Assembly: GCA_047971485.1 (NCBI GenBank)
Contig: JBKDZR010000079.1
Location: 1 to 8,605 of the forward strand
DNA length: 8,605 nt
Direction of reading: 5' to 3'
DNA from: JBKDZR01 sp047971485
Lineage (GTDB): Bacteria > Pseudomonadota > Alphaproteobacteria > Rhodobacterales > Rhodobacteraceae
A program made the position numbers and the translations under genes. The notes under the pieces were generated by a model. It saw only the letters and a list, made by a program, of their open reading frames with translations. It was not told the DNA's origin and ran no database searches. This document shows, in pieces, positions 1-6,263 of the stretch (the first letter of the stretch is position 1; every line of letters starts with the position of its first letter).

Positions 1-52
1 GCACGGCGACGGAACTGACCCCGCCGGCCCCCACCACCAGAACCTTGCCCAT
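1..52 (-). CDS. Carboxynorspermidine/saccharopine dehydrogenase-like protein, 5' end only
   Basis: Only the first 17 codons are inside the window, reading MGKVLVVGAGGVSSVAV on the minus strand. This is a beta strand followed by a glycine-rich loop (GAGGVSS, residues 8-14), the dinucleotide-binding start of a Rossmann fold. The wording is close to the N-terminus of saccharopine-dehydrogenase-like proteins, including carboxynorspermidine synthases, which reductively condense aspartate semialdehyde with putrescine or diaminopropane to give carboxyspermidine or carboxynorspermidine. The start is supported by a strong GGAGGTG ribosome site just upstream. A role in polyamine synthesis is made more likely by the nearby arginine decarboxylase on the same strand, but 17 residues cannot exclude another NAD(P)-dependent oxidoreductase. 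Confidence 0.55.
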   Translation of the reverse strand, partial: MGKVLVVGAGGVSSVAV

Positions 53-56
53 GCTG

Positions 57-63
57 CACCTCC
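57..63 (-). promoter_or_regulatory. Ribosome binding site of the left-edge dehydrogenase
   Basis: On the minus strand the sequence reads GGAGGTG, four bases before the ATG at 52. It is a near-consensus Shine-Dalgarno site and is the main support for a real gene start at the window edge. Confidence 0.7.
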
Positions 64-122
64 GTGTTGGCGTTTCAGATGTGTCACTCGCCCATATCGG
101 GCCGAGTTTCAATCACCTTCAG

Positions 123-138
123 CCTGTCACATGACAGG
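123..138. repeat. Short inverted repeat between divergent genes
   Basis: CCTGTCA and TGACAGG are exact reverse complements separated by the two bases CA, giving a 16-base near-perfect palindrome. It lies in the roughly 165-base gap between the divergently read dehydrogenase and the Cap15-like gene, about 80 bases from each start. Such dyads are often operators for dimeric regulators. The half-site core TGTCAC occurs once more at 82-87. The regulator is unknown and no convincing sigma-70 promoter could be assigned around it. Confidence 0.4.
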
Positions 139-219
139 GCTGTTTCAGCGCTGTCGGAAATGGACTAGCCTGCAGGAACCATAGCTCAAACCGACGGCAG
201 GATCAGGAAAGGACAAACC

Positions 220-861
220 ATGTGGAAAATTGTCCCAGGGCGGATCTGGGTTGGTTTGCTGGTCGCCGCCACCCTTGCCCTGGGCTGGGGATTGATGGCC
301 CTGCGCTACCCTCCGGCTGAACGAAGCATGGCCACATTGTCCCTGTCGGCATTTTCTGCGCTGTCCCCGGTGCTTGCATTGGGACTGTTCCTGGGCCGAA
401 CCGAGAAACTTTGGCGTTGGTCTTGCCGCTGTCTGCCGAAGGTGGTCGGCAAACACGATATCAGCGGCACATGGCGGGGGCATTCCGTTTCAACCTTCGC
501 CCAGGGGCAGGCGGTCGAGGGCGACAGTTATGAACGCGACCTCTACATGACAATCACCCAAAGCTGGCTGTCTGTGCGCATCATCAGCTACCGGCCCGAC
601 AAGCAAACCCGATCCCATAGCGAGGCGGCGTCCTTCAGATCAGGCCCGAACGGTCCCGCCTTTCTGACTGTTTTTCGTGGCAAGGATTTCAGCGCCAAGG
701 CCGGCGAGGCCCCCAGTTGGATGGGCGCCTCGGAAATGGAACTGGACCCCGACAGCGGCGAATTGATCGGACAATACTGCAGCAACCGGATCCACGGCGC
801 GACCCGCGCCACGGCCGGCAGCTTTCGCTTGTCCCGCGTGGCTGCGGATCACTCGAAATAA
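220..861 (+). CDS. Cap15-like (S-2TMbeta) membrane protein, possible CBASS-type effector
   Basis: This 213-residue protein has two hydrophobic helices (about residues 9-28 and 41-59), a short basic/aromatic linker, and a soluble tail from about 80. The tail alternates short beta-strand-like segments: SGTWRG (82-87), ITQSW (112-116), SHSEAASF (132-139), FLTVF (148-152), ELIGQY (181-186) and the closing AGSFRLSR (199-206). This order (GTW.G, then I.Q.W, S.S.A, a Gly-x-Tyr strand and a final L.R strand) is what I recall of the SMODS-associated 2TM beta-rich effector family. In that family Cap15 is the CBASS member that binds a cyclic dinucleotide and damages the inner membrane. An AAGGA ribosome site (209-213) supports the start. 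No CD-NTase, ubiquitin-like or peptidase partner is in view, so immune function is inferred. It could be an unrelated 2TM beta-barrel protein. The last 13 bases overlap the 3' end of speA on the other strand. Confidence 0.6.
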   Translation: MWKIVPGRIWVGLLVAATLALGWGLMALRYPPAERSMATLSLSAFSALSPVLALGLFLGRTEKLWRWSCRCLPKVVGKHDISGTWRGHSVSTFAQGQAVEGDSYERDLYMTITQSWLSVRIISYRPDKQTRSHSEAASFRSGPNGPAFLTVFRGKDFSAKAGEAPSWMGASEMELDPDSGELIGQYCSNRIHGATRATAGSFRLSRVAADHSK

Positions 862-2717
862 GTATAGCCCGCCAGACTGTCCTTGTAGACCGAGATCAGC
901 ATCCGGCGTTCATCCGCGCTGACATCGCCTTTGGCCACCGCCCGTTCCACCGTCTTGCGGAAGTCGGCCAGACAATCGGCGGGATCGTATTCGACATAGG
1001 ACAGAACCTCGGCGATGCTGTCGCCCTCGGTTTCGTGCTCGATCTCGAAACCCCCATCGGTGGTCAGGGAAATCGTGACCACATTGGCATCGCCGAACAG
1101 GTTATGCAGATCGCCCAGGGTTTCCTGATAGGCCCCGACGAAAAATACCCCGATGTGATAGGGCTGCCCCTCGACCAGATCATGGACCGGCAGGGCGCGG
1201 TGGATCCCGTCGGCCAACACGAACTGGTTGATCTTGCCATCGCTGTCACAGGTGATGTCGGTCAGCACCGCACGCCGGCCGGGGGCCTCGTTCAGGCGCT
1301 GCAGGGGGATCACCGGGTGCAGTTGATCAATGGCCCAGACATCGGGGAGCGATTGGAACAGACTGAAATTGCAGTGGTAATAGTCCACAAAGCTTTCCAG
1401 CCGCTCTGCCAGATCGCCGGCGCCGGCCTGATCACGGGCCACTGCGGCGATCTGTGACAGGACATAGAGGAAAGCACGTTCCGCCTTGGCCATCTCGCGC
1501 AGGTGCAGCACGCCACGGCGGAAAAGCGCCCGCAACTCATCGCGGTAATAGACCGCATCGTTGAAACATTCCTGCACGCGCCGGGCATCGAGATAGCTGT
1601 CCACCTCCAGCAGATCGCGCAGCAGGTGGTTGTCCTCGGCCCCGGCCTCGGGCTTTTCGGGCACATCATAGAGGGTCGTGTCCAGCACATCGAAGATCAG
1701 CATCGAGGACAGCGCCACGACAAACCGCCCGGATTCCGTGACGATGGTCGGATGCGCCAGCCCGGCCTCGTCCATGGCATAGCCCACGGTCTCGATGATC
1801 GCGCTGCAATATTCATCGACCGTATAGTTGACCGAGTTCTCCGAGGATCGCTTTTCGCCCGTGTAATCAATGCCCAAGCCCCCCCCGAGATCGAGATATT
1901 CCAGGGGTGCCCCAAGGGCCTTGAGCTCGGTGTAGAAGCGGCAGGCCTCGGTCACGGTGCGGCGCACGTCGATCACATTGGGCACCTGGCTGCCCAGATG
2001 GTTGTGCTGCAACACCAAGCATTCCAGATAGCCCGTCTCGGCCAGCAGGTCGATCAGCTGCACCACCTGATCCGTGCCCAGCCCGAAGGTGGACCGATCC
2101 CCGGATGAGGCTTCCCACTTGCCGGTCACGGTCTGGGTCAGCTTGACGCGCACGCCCAGCATCGGCTTGACGCCCAGTTCCTCGCTGACGCGGCGGACGA
2201 TATCGAATTCCTTCAGGCTTTCCAGAACGATGACGGTGCGGAAGCCCAGCTTGCGCGACAGGATCGCCAGGCGGATGAATTCGTCATCCTTGACCCCGTT
2301 GCAGATGATCAGGCTTTCGGCGGCCAGGGGCTGGGCCAGGGCCACGATCAGTTCCGGTTTGGATCCGACCTCCAGCCCATAGTGATAGCGCCGGCCCATT
2401 TCGACCAGGCGGTAAACCACCTCGGCCTGCTGGTTGACCTTGATCGGAAAGACCCCGCGATAGTCGCCGCGATAGCCCGATTGCTGGATGGCGGCGTCGA
2501 AGGCCTCGTTCAGCCGGCGCAGCCCGTGTTCGAGAAAGGATTGCACGCGCAGCACGATCGGCGTGCCGATACCGCGTGCATCCAGATCGCGCATCAGCGC
2601 GGGCAGGGACAGGGGCGCCTTGTGCGCATCCAGAGGATCGCGCAAGGCCGCGTCGCCGTTGGGCAGGATCTCGACCAGCCCCTGGCCCCAGTTCCCGATG
2701 CCGTAGATATCCTTCAT
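849..2717 (-). CDS. speA: Biosynthetic arginine decarboxylase (agmatine-forming, PLP-dependent)
   Basis: This 622-residue protein decarboxylates L-arginine to agmatine in the cytoplasm, the first step of the agmatine route to putrescine. It matches E. coli-type SpeA throughout: YGIGNWG near the N-terminus, PIKVNQ (91-96) with the PLP-binding Lys93, GLEVGSK (114-120), HLGSQ (240-244), the phosphate-binding LGGGLGIDY (277-285), TESGR (327-331), NFSLFQSLPD (450-459), DITCDSDG (487-494) with the substrate-side Cys490, and the closing AYQE, HNLFGD and GYTY motifs. Length is near the family's usual 630-660, with a shorter N-terminus. The start at 2717 (MKDIYGIGNWG) is where family similarity begins. 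The frame stays open far upstream, but that part is antisense to other genes. The ribosome site is weak (AGGGA, about 12 bases away). It is divergent from the aspartoacylase-like gene and convergent with the Cap15-like gene. No agmatinase is visible. Confidence 0.96.
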   Translation of the reverse strand: MKDIYGIGNWGQGLVEILPNGDAALRDPLDAHKAPLSLPALMRDLDARGIGTPIVLRVQSFLEHGLRRLNEAFDAAIQQSGYRGDYRGVFPIKVNQQAEVVYRLVEMGRRYHYGLEVGSKPELIVALAQPLAAESLIICNGVKDDEFIRLAILSRKLGFRTVIVLESLKEFDIVRRVSEELGVKPMLGVRVKLTQTVTGKWEASSGDRSTFGLGTDQVVQLIDLLAETGYLECLVLQHNHLGSQVPNVIDVRRTVTEACRFYTELKALGAPLEYLDLGGGLGIDYTGEKRSSENSVNYTVDEYCSAIIETVGYAMDEAGLAHPTIVTESGRFVVALSSMLIFDVLDTTLYDVPEKPEAGAEDNHLLRDLLEVDSYLDARRVQECFNDAVYYRDELRALFRRGVLHLREMAKAERAFLYVLSQIAAVARDQAGAGDLAERLESFVDYYHCNFSLFQSLPDVWAIDQLHPVIPLQRLNEAPGRRAVLTDITCDSDGKINQFVLADGIHRALPVHDLVEGQPYHIGVFFVGAYQETLGDLHNLFGDANVVTISLTTDGGFEIEHETEGDSIAEVLSYVEYDPADCLADFRKTVERAVAKGDVSADERRMLISVYKDSLAGYTYFE

Positions 2718-2888
2718 CCCAGTGCGGTCCCTTTTGCCGGCGGAATCGCGGCGCACCCTGACGGCATCGGCGCCACAGCGCAAGCCGATCCCGCCGTCAC
2801 CGCCATCGCGTGCTTGCAGCGGCGCGGCCTGATGTGGAAATGGGACCAGCCCTGAGCAGCGAGAGACAGCCGTGAGCCGAGAGACCCC
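2718..2888. other. Divergent intergenic region between speA and the desuccinylase-like gene
   Basis: This 171-base GC-rich gap must hold the promoters of both divergent genes. I could not pick out a convincing -35/-10 pair on either strand. The only visible structure is an 8-base direct repeat, CGAGAGAC, at 2860-2867 and 2878-2885 just before the plus-strand start, embedded in two similar TGAGC...GAGAGAC blocks. The purine-rich second copy lies about where a ribosome site would be. Confidence 0.4.
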
Positions 2889-3932
2889 ATGATCAAACGT
2901 ACGCCCTTCAAGATCGGTGGCCGGACCATCGCGCCGGGCAGCCGGGAAACGGTGGATCTGCCGGTCAGTGTCCTGTCCGATCACACAGCCGTCGCCATGT
3001 CCGTGCATGTGGTGCATGGACGACGCCCAGGCCCGACGATGTTCGTCAGTGCCGGGATCCATGGCGATGAGGTGATCGGCGTGGAAATCGTGCGCCGGTT
3101 GTTGCGCGCGCCCAAGCTGCGGTCGTTGCGCGGCACGCTTCTGGTGGTGCCCATCGTCAACAGTTTCGGCTTCATCAACCGATCGCGCTATCTGCCAGAC
3201 CGGCGCGATCTGAACCGGTCTTTCCCGGGCAGCCCGGGCGGGTCGCTGGCCGCGCGGCTGGCGCATCACTTCTTCACCGAGGTGGTGGCCCGTTGCGATT
3301 ACGGCATCGACCTGCATTCCGCCGCCATTCACCGGACGAACCTGCCCCAGGTTCGGGTGTCGCCGGGCAGTGCCCAGGGCATGGAACTGGCCCGGGTGTT
3401 TGGCCCGCCGGTGATCCTGACCTCGGGGCTGCGCGACGGATCCCTGCGCCAGGCGGCCGGGGCACGTGGGGTCGAGGTGCTGCTCTATGAGGCGGGCGAG
3501 GGGCTGCGCTTTGATGAAATGGCGGTGCGTGCCGGGTTCAGCGGTATCCTGCGGGTCCTGCGCCACCTGGACATGCTGCCGGCCCGGGGCATTGCACTGG
3601 CCCGGGCAACACCGGTCCTGTGCGGCAAAAGCAGCTGGGTCCGCGCCCCTGCCGGCGGCATCCTGCGCATGTTCTGCCGCGAGGGCGAGGTGGTGGCCGA
3701 AGGCGCGCTTCTGGGGGTGGTGTCCGATCCGTTCGGCGAAGATCATGGCCGCATCGTCGCGCCCGGGCCGGGGGTCATCGTCGGGCGCGCTGTCTTGCCG
3801 ATCGTGAACGAAGGCGATGCCATCTTTCATCTGGCGGCGGTCAGCGACCACTCGGCGGTCGAGGCGGCGGTGGATGACATGGCGGCGCAACTGTCTGCCG
3901 ACCCGCTGTTCGACGAGGATGAGATCATCTGA
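2889..3932 (+). CDS. Succinylglutamate desuccinylase/aspartoacylase family zinc hydrolase
   Basis: This 347-residue protein belongs to the AstE/AspA family (PF04952-type, related to M14 zinc carboxypeptidases), which removes an acyl group from an N-acylated amino acid. GIHGDE (57-62) supplies zinc ligands His58 and Glu61, and DLHSA (141-145) supplies the third ligand His143. RDLNRSFPG (106-114) is the family's substrate-carboxylate-binding block, and Glu201 in LYEAGEG fits the catalytic base. The C-terminal part (about 250-317, APAGGI...GEVV..G..LG and IVNEGDAIF) has the look of the small biotinyl-like beta barrel typical of this subfamily. All metal ligands are present, so it should be active. 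The true substrate is not readable from sequence: candidates are N-succinyl- or N-acetyl-amino acids, or an acylated amine if it works with the divergent speA. No other arginine succinyltransferase (ast) genes are visible, so astE is not assigned. The ribosome site is poor (GAGAGA upstream). Confidence 0.9.
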   Translation: MIKRTPFKIGGRTIAPGSRETVDLPVSVLSDHTAVAMSVHVVHGRRPGPTMFVSAGIHGDEVIGVEIVRRLLRAPKLRSLRGTLLVVPIVNSFGFINRSRYLPDRRDLNRSFPGSPGGSLAARLAHHFFTEVVARCDYGIDLHSAAIHRTNLPQVRVSPGSAQGMELARVFGPPVILTSGLRDGSLRQAAGARGVEVLLYEAGEGLRFDEMAVRAGFSGILRVLRHLDMLPARGIALARATPVLCGKSSWVRAPAGGILRMFCREGEVVAEGALLGVVSDPFGEDHGRIVAPGPGVIVGRAVLPIVNEGDAIFHLAAVSDHSAVEAAVDDMAAQLSADPLFDEDEII

Positions 3933-3984
3933 CCCATGGGATGGGGGGCAGGGATACGGGAAGGCTACGGATCTGGACAGGGGT

Positions 3985-4000
3985 GGCCCGGAAACGGGCC
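3985..4000. other. Short GNRA-type hairpin after the desuccinylase-like gene
   Basis: GGCCCG-GAAA-CGGGCC forms a perfect 6-base-pair GC stem closed by a GAAA tetraloop in the 129-base gap between two plus-strand genes. No run of T follows (the next bases are CTTGCG), so it does not fit a standard intrinsic terminator. It could be an RNA-stabilising or attenuating stem. In GC-rich DNA a stem of this size can also arise by chance. Confidence 0.3.
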
Positions 4001-4061
4001 CTTGCGTAGCGGGCGCAGGCATGGCCAATGGGAAAAGCGATGACCTAGGGGAAGCTGTGGC

Positions 4062-4997
4062 GTGGAACGGACAGGCGCGATGACTGCAATCAGGCAAGGG
4101 TGGGCCCTGTTCAAGGGGATGGGCGCGCGGATTGATGCCGCGGATCTGTCGCTGGTGGCGGCCGGTGGCGCGTTTTTCACCATGCTGTCGATGTTCCCGG
4201 GGCTGGCGGCTGTGATCGCGCTGCTCGGTGTGGTTTCGGATCCGGCGATTGTCGACGATCAACTGAGCATGCTGTCCGATTTCGTACCGCCCCAGGCCTT
4301 TGCCATCCTCGAAACCCAGATCGTCCGGCTGGTGGCGGCCAATTCCAGCGTTTTGGGCTGGGCCACAGTCCTGTCCACCCTGACTGCGCTGTGGTCGGCA
4401 CGGCGGGGGACGGATGCACTGATCAAAGCGCTGAACCGGGTATTCCACGCCCCGCCGCGCGGGGGGATCATGGCCAATGCTGTGGCACTGGGCATGACAT
4501 TGGTGCTGATGCTGGTGATGGTTGTCGCACTGGTGGCCATGGTTGTCCTGCCGGTGGTGGTGGCGATCTTGCCGCTGGGCGCATTGGCCGAGGTCGCCAT
4601 CGGTCTGGTCCGCTGGGTTGTCGCGCTGGTGGTGGTGGTGACGGGGATCTGGGTGCTGTACCGGTTCTCGCCCAACATGGCGCTGCGCCAGACCCGCTGG
4701 GTCACCCCGGGAACCGTGCTGGCCATTGTGGTCTGGACGGTGGCCAGCTTTCTGTTCAGCAGCTATCTGACGAATTTCGGATCTTATAACGAGGTTTACG
4801 GATCCATCGGTGCGGTCGTGGCGCTGTTGATGTTTCTTTACATTACCATCTTTGCCGTGCTGCTGGGCGCGACGCTGAATGCCGAGTTGTGGCAGATGGG
4901 GCCGGCCTCGGATATCACGCAGCAGGATGAGGAAGAGAAGGCCGAGGAACAGCGCCTGCACGACAGGATCGTCGATCCGGAGGGTGCGCAGGGGTAA
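4062..4997 (+). CDS. YihY/virulence factor BrkB family inner-membrane protein
   Basis: This protein of about 311 residues is an integral inner-membrane protein of the YihY/BrkB family (PF03631). Hydrophobic stretches lie near residues 31-57, 97-112, 137-172, 182-200, 213-233 and 245-272. Family hallmarks are WSARRGTDALIKALN (111-125), YRFSPN (200-205), the FSSYLTNFGSYNEVYGSIGA stretch (232-251) and LLGATLNAEL (267-276). The C-terminal tail is acidic and charged. The molecular function of the family is not established; older names (ribonuclease BN, serum-resistance factor) are historical. Two starts are possible: GTG at 4062, with AGGGGAAG about 7 bases upstream, or ATG at 4080, which removes six residues and has only a weak AGG. 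I prefer the GTG on ribosome-site grounds. It follows the aspartoacylase-like gene on the same strand after 129 bases, so co-transcription is possible but not clear. Confidence 0.9.
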   Translation: MERTGAMTAIRQGWALFKGMGARIDAADLSLVAAGGAFFTMLSMFPGLAAVIALLGVVSDPAIVDDQLSMLSDFVPPQAFAILETQIVRLVAANSSVLGWATVLSTLTALWSARRGTDALIKALNRVFHAPPRGGIMANAVALGMTLVLMLVMVVALVAMVVLPVVVAILPLGALAEVAIGLVRWVVALVVVVTGIWVLYRFSPNMALRQTRWVTPGTVLAIVVWTVASFLFSSYLTNFGSYNEVYGSIGAVVALLMFLYITIFAVLLGATLNAELWQMGPASDITQQDEEEKAEEQRLHDRIVDPEGAQG

Positions 4998-5015
4998 CGT
5001 CGCCGGGGGATCCGG

Positions 5016-6047
5016 TCAGGCGGGGGGCCGCAACAGCGTGTCGCCGACCGAAAGGGCCGGGGTCAGCACGATCCGTTCGTGTCCGGGCAGCGTGGGATCT
5101 GCGGTGCGTCGCGCGATGATCTCGGCTGCGTGGCGCCCGATTTCCTGACGCAGCGCATCAACCGTCGCCAATTGCTTGGGCAGCCCTTTCAGAAGGTTGA
5201 CATTGTTGAACCCGGCCATGCCCACTTGCCCGGGCACGTCGATGCCGTTCTCCAGGGCCCAGAGCAATCCGCCTGCCGCGATCATATCATTGGAATAATA
5301 GATGAAATCCAGGTCCGGTGTGCGGTCCAGGACGGTTCGGGTCATCTCGCGGCCGCGGGGAAAGCCGGACCCGCCCTCGTAGAATTCCTTGTCGGCGATC
5401 TCCAGCCCGGCCTTGGCAAGGGCCAGGGTAAAGCCCTCAAAGCGTTTGCGTGCGCGATGATCCAGCGGCATCTTGGTGCCCAGAAACGCCACCCGCCGAT
5501 AGCCGGCCGCCACGATTGCCTCGCCGGTTTCACGCCCGGCCCGCCTGTGGGAAATGCCGACAACTGCATCCACCGGATCGCCATCGGTATCCATGATCTC
5601 GACCACCGGAATGCCGGAATTGCGCAACATGGCCCGCGCGGCATCCGTATGTTCCAGCCCGGCCAGGATCACCCCCGAGGGGCGCCAGGACAGCATTTCG
5701 TAGAGGACGGTCTCCTCGCGCTCGGGGCGGTAATGGGTCAGCCCGACCACAGGTTGCAGGGGGGTATCGTCCAGCACCTCGCTGATCCCGGTCATCACCT
5801 CGGGGAACACCATGTTGGACATGGATGGAATGATGACGGCCACCAGGTTGACTCGCTGCGAAGCCAGGGCCCCTGCGATCTTGTTGGGGACATAGCCCAG
5901 CCGCTTGGCCGCATCCAGCACCCGGGCGCGGGTCTTGTCCGACACATCGCCACGGTTGCGCAGCACGCGGCTGACGGTCATTTCACTGACACCAGAGGCT
6001 TCTGACACGTCGCGCAGGGTCAGCGGACGGCGGGGTTCGGCAGTCAT
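5016..6047 (-). CDS. LacI-family transcriptional regulator, gluconate-repressor (GntR)-like
   Basis: This 343-residue protein is a full-length LacI-family repressor. The N-terminal helix-turn-helix spans about 9-30 (LTLRDVSEASGVSEMTVSRV), followed by the hinge helix ending near NKIAGALASQR (55-65). The sugar-binding, periplasmic-protein-like core begins with LVAVIIPSMSNMVFPEV (68-84) and continues through DHRARKRFEGF (196-206), YYSNDMIAAGGL (250-261) and GMAGFNNV (276-283). The wording of the hinge and core (SNMVFPEV, THYRPEREE, GISHRRAGR) is that of the GntR-type group that responds to gluconate or related sugar acids. The effector here is inferred. A GAGGA ribosome site eight bases before the ATG supports the start. 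It converges with the YihY gene, leaving an 18-base gap. No sugar-acid catabolic or transport gene is in the window, so its target is probably elsewhere or it controls itself. Confidence 0.93.
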   Translation of the reverse strand: MTAEPRRPLTLRDVSEASGVSEMTVSRVLRNRGDVSDKTRARVLDAAKRLGYVPNKIAGALASQRVNLVAVIIPSMSNMVFPEVMTGISEVLDDTPLQPVVGLTHYRPEREETVLYEMLSWRPSGVILAGLEHTDAARAMLRNSGIPVVEIMDTDGDPVDAVVGISHRRAGRETGEAIVAAGYRRVAFLGTKMPLDHRARKRFEGFTLALAKAGLEIADKEFYEGGSGFPRGREMTRTVLDRTPDLDFIYYSNDMIAAGGLLWALENGIDVPGQVGMAGFNNVNLLKGLPKQLATVDALRQEIGRHAAEIIARRTADPTLPGHERIVLTPALSVGDTLLRPPA

Positions 6048-6080
6048 GCGGCTCTTCCTCGGTCCGATGGCTTCGGGTCC

Positions 6081-6110
6081 ATGCTAGCGGTATCGGGTGG
6101 GCATGTACAA
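6081..6110 (-). promoter_or_regulatory. Possible promoter and operator of the LacI-type gene
   Basis: On the minus strand, TTGTAC (6110-6105) and TAGCAT (6086-6081) are separated by 18 bases and could serve as -35 and -10 elements about 35 bases before the ATG. Between and over the -10 lies GATACCGCTAGCAT, an imperfect dyad whose left half resembles GntR-type operators. The matches are partial, so this is a candidate only. Confidence 0.25.
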
Positions 6111-6142
6111 TCGGGCATTGGCCGGGGGGCGGCGATCGGCGC

Positions 6143-6171
6143 TTGCGGTCCGGGGGTCGAGACGGCACAAA
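6143..6171 (+). promoter_or_regulatory. Possible promoter of the tRNA-Arg gene
   Basis: TTGCGG (6143-6148) and CACAAA (6166-6171) are separated by 17 bases and end nine bases before the mature tRNA. The -35-like element keeps the TTG that matters most in alphaproteobacterial promoters. The -10 match is poor, so the call rests mainly on spacing and position. Confidence 0.3.
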
Positions 6172-6180
6172 GCGATAGGG

Positions 6181-6257
6181 GACCCCGTGGCTCAACTGGA
6201 TAGAGCAGCCCCCTCCTAAGGGGCAGGTTGCAGGTTCGAATCCTGCCGGGGTCACCA
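6181..6257 (+). tRNA. tRNA-Arg, anticodon CCT, with encoded CCA
   Basis: The cloverleaf folds completely. The acceptor stem is GACCCCG/CGGGGTC, the D stem GCTC/GAGC, and the anticodon stem GCCCC/GGGGC with loop CTCCTAA, so the anticodon is CCT, reading AGG. The T arm is GCAGG-TTCGAAT-CCTGC, the discriminator base is A (6254) and the CCA is encoded (6255-6257). It reads rare arginine AGG codons. The gene is intact, and a tyrosine recombinase gene ends six bases beyond it, so its 3' half is the probable attachment site of the neighbouring element. The 3' part may therefore have been restored by element-borne sequence. Confidence 0.97.
6230..6257. other. Putative attachment site (attL/attR) in the tRNA 3' end
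   Basis: The T arm, 3' acceptor strand and CCA end of the tRNA lie directly against the end of an integrase gene. Tyrosine recombinases of this kind commonly cross over in this part of a tRNA, leaving an intact tRNA on one side and a direct repeat of its 3' end on the other. The exact core cannot be defined, because the second copy is outside the window. Confidence 0.45.
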
Positions 6258-6263
6258 GCAAAA

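Noticed and set aside
717..2108. Two long plus-strand frames (246 and 201 codons) opposite speA.
   Set aside because: They are antisense to well-conserved SpeA sequence and have unstructured, low-similarity translations. The first also starts inside the Cap15-like gene.
2860..2885. 8-base direct repeat CGAGAGAC, two copies 18 bases apart, before the desuccinylase-like start.
   Set aside because: It is too short to distinguish from chance in a purine-rich leader, and only two copies exist.
4021..4083. A 20-codon frame starting ATGGCC whose TGA overlaps the ATG at 4080, resembling a leader peptide for the YihY gene.
   Set aside because: No convincing ribosome site precedes it, and the overlap matters only if the ATG rather than the GTG start is used. 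It is too short to support.
2718..4961. The speA reading frame stays open for about 2.2 kb upstream of its start, giving an apparent 1370-residue protein.
   Set aside because: The extension is antisense to the desuccinylase-like and YihY genes, and its translation is rich in His, Gln, Arg and Pro with no family motifs. It is a by-product of strong third-position GC bias. SpeA similarity begins at 2717.
4998..5015. Possible terminator between the convergent YihY and LacI-type genes.
   Set aside because: The 18-base gap has only a 4-base CCGG self-complement nearby and no T run on either strand.
5079..6005. Open frame of 308 codons on the plus strand opposite the LacI-type gene.
   Set aside because: The opposite strand encodes a clear full-length LacI-family protein, and the plus-strand translation has no recognisable domain and the typical composition of an antisense shadow.
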